DNA of 8,300 nucleotides, taken from Lactobacillales bacterium. GTDB lineage: Bacteria; Bacillota; Bacilli; Lactobacillales; Streptococcaceae. The notes beneath the pieces were generated by a model that saw only the letters and a list, made by a program, of their open reading frames with translations, was not told the origin of the DNA and ran no database searches. Both the position numbers and the translations under genes were made by a program. Positions 5,493 to 8,300 of the stretch are shown piece after piece. The stretch covers positions 1 to 8,300 of the forward strand of contig JAIRNX010000106.1 in NCBI GenBank assembly GCA_031257815.1, read 5' to 3'. Numbering within the stretch: the first letter of the stretch is position 1; each line of letters begins with the position of its first letter.

Positions 5493-7400
5493 CTAAGCTG
5501 CTAAGCCCAGCTCATGAGATTCTTCTTTTGTTGAAATGCCATTTATTTCCATTAATTTTAAAGCAACTTCTTTTGCATTAGGTCGTTCTTCAGGTTCAGG
5601 AGCCATCACACCTGCCATTAGCTCTGAAAATTGTTGAACAAATGGAAGTCCATATGAAGAGCCAGTTGCAGCACTCATCTGATCTTCTAACTCTTTAACT
5701 TGTTCACTAAAATAACCTACACGCCCATCAAAATTCAAACCATCTATTGCGTGACGATATCTTTTAGAACCTTCCCAAAATTGTTGAGCCATATCTTTGC
5801 CGGCTGTTCCATAAAAAAGCTCTGGAAAAACGGTTCCCCCTGTATAAATATCGTAAGCATAATCAGCTTTAAATTCATTAATTTCCTGCTCTAATTCCTT
5901 TTCTTCTTTTCTACTAGGGGATTCTTCAAATTGCCTATTTAACTCATCAATTTGCCTTTGCTTTTCAGCCAACTGCTCTTCAAAAGCCTTCCTTCTTCGC
6001 ATTCTCCGTAATTCCAAACGTAACTCATCTAGCTCGTTACTTAAATCACTATTTCCATTTCTTTCGCCTAACTCTCCTAATAGCTCCCATCTTGTTTGAA
6101 TTTCTGGTGCCAAATTTTTGGATAAATTATCCGGTAATGGCATTCTGGATCCAACATCTCGCAAATTACCTAAATCAATTATATGTAAGTAGCCTTCTTC
6201 ATCTATCATACAGTTCGGAGCTTTAAGATCACAATGAACTTTACCAGCTTCATGAATTGCCATAACCTGCATAGCAAATTGTAAAGCCATTTGTTTTGGT
6301 GTTAATAAATCTTTAGGAAAACCATCTTCTTCTCGATAAAAAGAACTAACTTTTGGATTTTCAACTGCTTTTCGTAGATCACATCCTGCAATCCTTTGTT
6401 GAACAATAGAATCATCAGGCAATCTACCGATAACAAGAACTATGCCGCTAAAACCTTGAAATTCAGCTAAACCTTCTCCGGATTTGCTCTGTAATGCTGA
6501 TTTTATTTTTGCTTCAGCTGATATTCTTAATGATTCAGAAGCTTCCCACTCCTGATCTAAGCAACTATTATCTCCACTAATTCCTGTTTTAACAATCACA
6601 TCCAAACCTTTGATCGACGCTTTATAAACATTTCCGAAAGCGCCTGAACCAAGCAACTGCCATTGACTAGGATCAACCACAACATCACTAAAATCTTGCA
6701 TGCACATCTCACCAAAAAAGTGCTCTTTTCTTACCATTTGCTGCGATAAAATTTCTTGATGACTATAAACTTTCTCTGGTTTTCCTTTTCTTGTTCTACG
6801 CGGCTTTTTAACTGGTTCTACCATTTTATCATCTGGGCGATCATTTGTTTCAGCTGACTTTGGCACTTGTGACAATTCTCTAGGTTGCTTTTGAACAATT
6901 GCTGGTCTAGCCGGTTTAACAATTTTCACAGTCTCAACTATGCTAGGTATTACTTCCTCTAACGACTCCTCTAACTCATCCACAAGCGGCCCTACCCTTA
7001 CTACTGGTTGTTGTAAACCTACTTGCAAATCATCATAAAACGCAAACCCGTTTCTTAAGCCGCCAACTGTACTTAAAAACATCGGATCTGGATCAACTTC
7101 TATTCTTGAATCTTCCGGTTTTCTTTTTTGCGGATCACTTTGCTGAGAATCATCTGACTTGCTTTTAATTCTATGATGGTGTGTTGAACTATCAAGCTTG
7201 TCTTCCTCTTCCTCATGAATAAAACTTATCAACTGATTTGTCACATTCCCCACAACACGCCAAACATGCGAAAATAAACTTTGCCCGGTTTGATGCGCCA
7301 GTACTGAATTTGCTAAAAACATCACACCGGATGTAACAGCAATAACAATCCATACTTTTTTACTTTTACGTAATTTTTTCCCGCCCTTGCTTTGCCTCAA
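5493..7400 (-). CDS. Hanks-type (eukaryotic-like) protein kinase with N-terminal export signal and coiled-coil insert
   Basis: The product has 635 residues. Residues 1-15 are very basic (eight Lys/Arg), 16-35 are hydrophobic, and NSVLA-HQ suggests a signal-peptidase site near 35; otherwise this is a membrane anchor. Residues 36-230 are a charged, Pro-rich linker with EEEE and HHH. The kinase domain spans about 245-617. It has a Gly-rich loop GSGAFGNVY (251-259), VIVK Lys271, a likely helix-C Glu296 and HCDLKAPN (389-396, Asp391/Asn396). DLG (409-411), APE (431-433), helix-F Asp517 in DIYTGG, and Arg606 in EERPNAKE follow. Between APE and Asp517 lie about 70 extra residues, largely coiled coil (about 452-512). 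By the positive-inside rule the kinase would be outside the cell, unlike PrkC. The start is TTG 7400, preceded by GGGGGG. Substrate is unknown. Five Cys (233, 280, 340, 390, 397) are unusual for an exported Firmicute protein. Confidence 0.85.
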   Translation of the reverse strand: MRQSKGGKKLRKSKKVWIVIAVTSGVMFLANSVLAHQTGQSLFSHVWRVVGNVTNQLISFIHEEEEDKLDSSTHHHRIKSKSDDSQQSDPQKRKPEDSRIEVDPDPMFLSTVGGLRNGFAFYDDLQVGLQQPVVRVGPLVDELEESLEEVIPSIVETVKIVKPARPAIVQKQPRELSQVPKSAETNDRPDDKMVEPVKKPRRTRKGKPEKVYSHQEILSQQMVRKEHFFGEMCMQDFSDVVVDPSQWQLLGSGAFGNVYKASIKGLDVIVKTGISGDNSCLDQEWEASESLRISAEAKIKSALQSKSGEGLAEFQGFSGIVLVIGRLPDDSIVQQRIAGCDLRKAVENPKVSSFYREEDGFPKDLLTPKQMALQFAMQVMAIHEAGKVHCDLKAPNCMIDEEGYLHIIDLGNLRDVGSRMPLPDNLSKNLAPEIQTRWELLGELGERNGNSDLSNELDELRLELRRMRRRKAFEEQLAEKQRQIDELNRQFEESPSRKEEKELEQEINEFKADYAYDIYTGGTVFPELFYGTAGKDMAQQFWEGSKRYRHAIDGLNFDGRVGYFSEQVKELEDQMSAATGSSYGLPFVQQFSELMAGVMAPEPEERPNAKEVALKLMEINGISTKEESHELGLAA

Positions 7401-7442
7401 ACATATCCCCCCATAATAAATCTATCAACTTGGTTAATAATG

Positions 7443-7464
7443 TCTTAATTTTATAAAATTAAGA
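7443..7464. promoter_or_regulatory. Perfect 22-bp palindrome (probable operator) at the kinase promoter
   Basis: The half-site TCTTAATTTTA (7443-7453) is followed directly by its exact reverse complement TAAAATTAAGA (7454-7464). It covers the -10, part of the spacer and the expected start point of the kinase promoter. This is typical of a site for a dimeric repressor. As RNA it would form a stem with almost no loop and no T-tract, so a terminator is less likely. Confidence 0.6.
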
Positions 7465-7478
7465 TTGAAAAATGACAA
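7450..7478 (-). promoter_or_regulatory. Promoter of the kinase gene
   Basis: On the minus strand TTGTCA (plus 7473-7478, five of six consensus bases) is separated by exactly 17 bp from TATAAA (plus 7450-7455, five of six). The expected start of transcription is near 7443, giving a leader of about 40 nt before the TTG at 7400. The leader contains a GGGGGG tract (7407-7412) that can pair by G-U wobble with the anti-Shine-Dalgarno sequence. Confidence 0.6.
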
Positions 7479-7660
7479 ATGGGTAATATTTTACACATAG
7501 CCTTATAATCAAATTTGCATTTAGTTATTCACAAAGGTGGAAAAATAAATAGAAATGAGAACTTTAAGGAGATTCATTTTCTTTTCAAAAAATAAAAAAG
7601 ATTTGACTTTGGGTAATTTTCTATACAATTTTTATCTTTGAAAAAAATGACGGGGATTAA

Positions 7661-7726
7661 TCAATATGAAGTAATCGCTTGCATTTTTTTGCAAAATCTT
7701 TTAAATAATATTTGATACATTGTCAA
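7661..7726 (-). CDS. Possible 21-residue peptide with perfect Shine-Dalgarno, or alternatively a promoter
   Basis: On the minus strand AAGGAGGT (plus 7734-7741) is a full anti-Shine-Dalgarno match, with TTG 7 nt downstream (plus 7724-7726). The frame gives MTMYQILFKRFCKKM and ends after six more residues at TGA (7661-7663). It is small and basic with no known family. The same bases TTGACA are a perfect -35, with TAAAAG 17 bp downstream (plus 7698-7703). The site may therefore instead be a second, distal promoter reading towards the kinase, or the orphan start of a deleted gene. Confidence 0.25.
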   Translation of the reverse strand: MTMYQILFKRFCKKMQAITSY

Positions 7727-7798
7727 AAGACCTACCTCCTTTCTTACGATTGTTCAAGCTTTACTTGATTACAATTTGATAAACGCAATTCATCCATA

Positions 7799-7822
7799 AA
7801 GAAACAAGTTAACAGGCTCTAA
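7799..7822. repeat. Right copy of the 23/24-bp imperfect direct repeat
   Basis: This copy pairs with 348-370 in the same orientation: AAGAAAC then GTTAACAG then CTCTAA are shared. Together the copies bracket about 7.4 kb containing the EPS, reductase and kinase units. No transposase is visible near either copy. Confidence 0.55.
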
Positions 7823-7901
7823 GATGGGTACTAAATTTTTGGATTGCTTTTTGGAATGTATTAAATTTTTTCGTGGCATGGTGAGTGTGGAAAAAATATT
7901 G

Positions 7902-8096
7902 TTAAATTGTTCCGGAGGTATTAATTAGACCTTCTCGGAAATTAAGAAAGTCTTTTTGATCAAAATAAAAAGCTGCAACTATCGGGCTCATACGTCCAGC
8001 GACAATTACAGTCAGCAAGCTAACTTCTCGCTCACTTTTTTCTAAACAGGAGTAGAAAAAAATATACGAAAAATTAAACCTTCGAAATTGTAGCAT
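7902..8096 (-). pseudogene. Degenerate unidentified coding remnant (64 codons)
   Basis: The frame opens at an ATG without a ribosome-binding site. Its first part, up to about residue 18, looks like non-coding AT-rich sequence. From there SEREVSLLTVIVAGRMSPIV and AAFYFDQKDFLNFREGLINT have a protein-like composition, with a hydrophobic helix followed by a charged helix, and codons richer in G/C than the surroundings. I do not recognise the family. It could be a fragment of a gene whose start has been lost, or chance. It lies 105 bp downstream of the partial minus-strand gene at the right edge, in a different frame from that gene. Confidence 0.2.
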
Positions 8097-8142
8097 TTTT
8101 ATAAATTTGCTGCAAGTTTATTATGATGAAACTTCCCACGCA

Positions 8143-8179
8143 CTCCTCACAAATTCAGTAACTGATATTTGTGGAGGGG
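8143..8179. other. Stem-loop between the right-edge gene and the degenerate frame
   Basis: CTCCTCACAAATTCA (8143-8157) pairs with TGATATTTGTGGAGGGG (8163-8179) through about 15 pairs with small bulges and G-U pairs, around the loop GTAAC. It begins about 22 nt past the stop of the right-edge minus gene, the position of a terminator. However, no T run follows on the minus strand, so it may be an RNA structure or a repeat end. Confidence 0.35.
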
Positions 8180-8201
8180 AGAAGAATCGAATATTAAAAT
8201 A

Positions 8202-8300
8202 TCAAAAAATTTTTAATAAATTCATGCCGAATTTTTTTGCTAATATCCACGCATTTTTAAATTGTTCTTCATCATCAATAACCAGACTTACTTTTTGTAA
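8202..8300 (-). CDS. C-terminal 32 residues of an unidentified protein; gene runs off the right edge
   Basis: The minus frame is open from the window edge to TGA (plus 8202-8204). It reads LQKVSLVIDDEEQFKNAWIL followed by AKKFGMNLLKIF. The composition is that of a folded soluble protein: a beta-strand-like stretch, an acidic turn IDDEEQF and an amphipathic helix. No motif allows a family assignment. It points towards the kinase gene, but nearly 800 bp and a hairpin separate them, so they are unlikely to share a transcript. Confidence 0.5.
   Translation of the reverse strand, partial: LQKVSLVIDDEEQFKNAWILAKKFGMNLLKIF

Larger units (their letters stand above)
7413..8201. other. About 790 bp without a secure gene
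   Basis: This intergenic stretch is very AT-rich (one sampled 60-bp line, 7441-7500, has 12 G/C). It holds the kinase promoter and palindrome, a plus-strand promoter-like pair TTGACT (7603-7608) and TACAAT (7624-7629, only 15 bp apart), and a perfect minus-strand Shine-Dalgarno (7734-7741). The right copy of the direct repeat (7799-7822), a degenerate minus frame (7902-8096) and a hairpin (8143-8179) follow. Several frames of 20-35 codons exist, but none combines a good start signal with recognisable sequence. The composition suggests decayed genes or insertion-element debris. Confidence 0.5.

Noticed and set aside
5700..5894. 64-codon plus-strand frame opposite the kinase C-terminal region
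   Set aside because: Antisense shadow of the kinase coiled-coil and C-lobe segment, without start signals.
7603..7629. Plus-strand promoter-like pair TTGACT and TACAAT
   Set aside because: The spacer is only 15 bp and no credible plus-strand gene follows, so it is listed only as part of the intergenic description.
7555..7641. 28-codon plus frame with a basic amphipathic peptide (MRTLRRFIFFSKNKK)
   Set aside because: The only Shine-Dalgarno-like stretch is about 14 nt away, there is no -35 for the TATAAT upstream, and no recognisable family; too weak to call a gene.
7824..7928. 34-codon plus frame beginning MGTKFLDCFLE and ending CSGGIN, with a Gly-Gly reminiscent of bacteriocin leaders
   Set aside because: No ribosome-binding site at usable distance, Gly-Gly at the very end with no following peptide, and no transporter nearby.
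1..8300. CRISPR array, tRNA or rRNA genes, complete insertion sequence
   Set aside because: No regularly spaced repeats, no cloverleaf or rRNA-like sequence, and no transposase frame on either strand were seen on reading.

Overview
The window is AT-rich DNA with strong AGGAGG-type ribosome-binding sites, short intergenic gaps and a PriA N-terminus of Firmicute type. This suggests a low-GC Gram-positive bacterium, probably Lactobacillales. An Enterococcaceae member such as Melissococcus would fit, but the sequence alone cannot settle this. Broken genes, orphan ribosome-binding sites and repeat remnants indicate an accessory region undergoing decay.

Layout: (1) 1-269, minus: the 5' part of priA with its own promoter. 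(2) 270-633: a non-coding leader holding orphan Shine-Dalgarno sequences and a 159-bp palindromic MITE-like element (455-613) flanked by TTA. (3) 562-4175, plus: a short exopolysaccharide (EPS) or capsule operon. It encodes a Wzy-like polymerase or ligase, an unusual Wzz-domain/priming-glycosyltransferase fusion split by an in-frame TAA, and a rhamnosyltransferase-like GT2. (4) 4201-4235: a 13-bp hairpin. (5) 4256-5304, plus: a promoter, two tiny coupled leader ORFs and an aldo/keto reductase. (6) 5352-5453, plus: a 33-codon signal-peptide-like ORF. (7) 5493-7400, minus: a 635-residue Hanks-type protein kinase preceded by a signal peptide or membrane anchor, with a coiled coil inserted in its C-lobe. 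Its promoter is overlapped by a perfect 22-bp palindrome. (8) 7413-8201: about 790 bp with no secure gene, containing repeats, a possible tiny ORF or second promoter, a degenerate ORF and a hairpin. (9) 8202-8300, minus: the C-terminus of an unidentified protein.

The EPS genes look like the remains of a larger Wzy-type cluster: no flippase, tyrosine kinase or nucleotide-sugar genes are visible, and the priming enzyme carries a nonsense codon. The aldo/keto reductase is a separate transcription unit. The most remarkable gene is the kinase. All core catalytic motifs are present, but an N-terminal export signal would place the domain outside the cell, the reverse of PrkC-type kinases. That makes it a candidate secreted effector or surface kinase.
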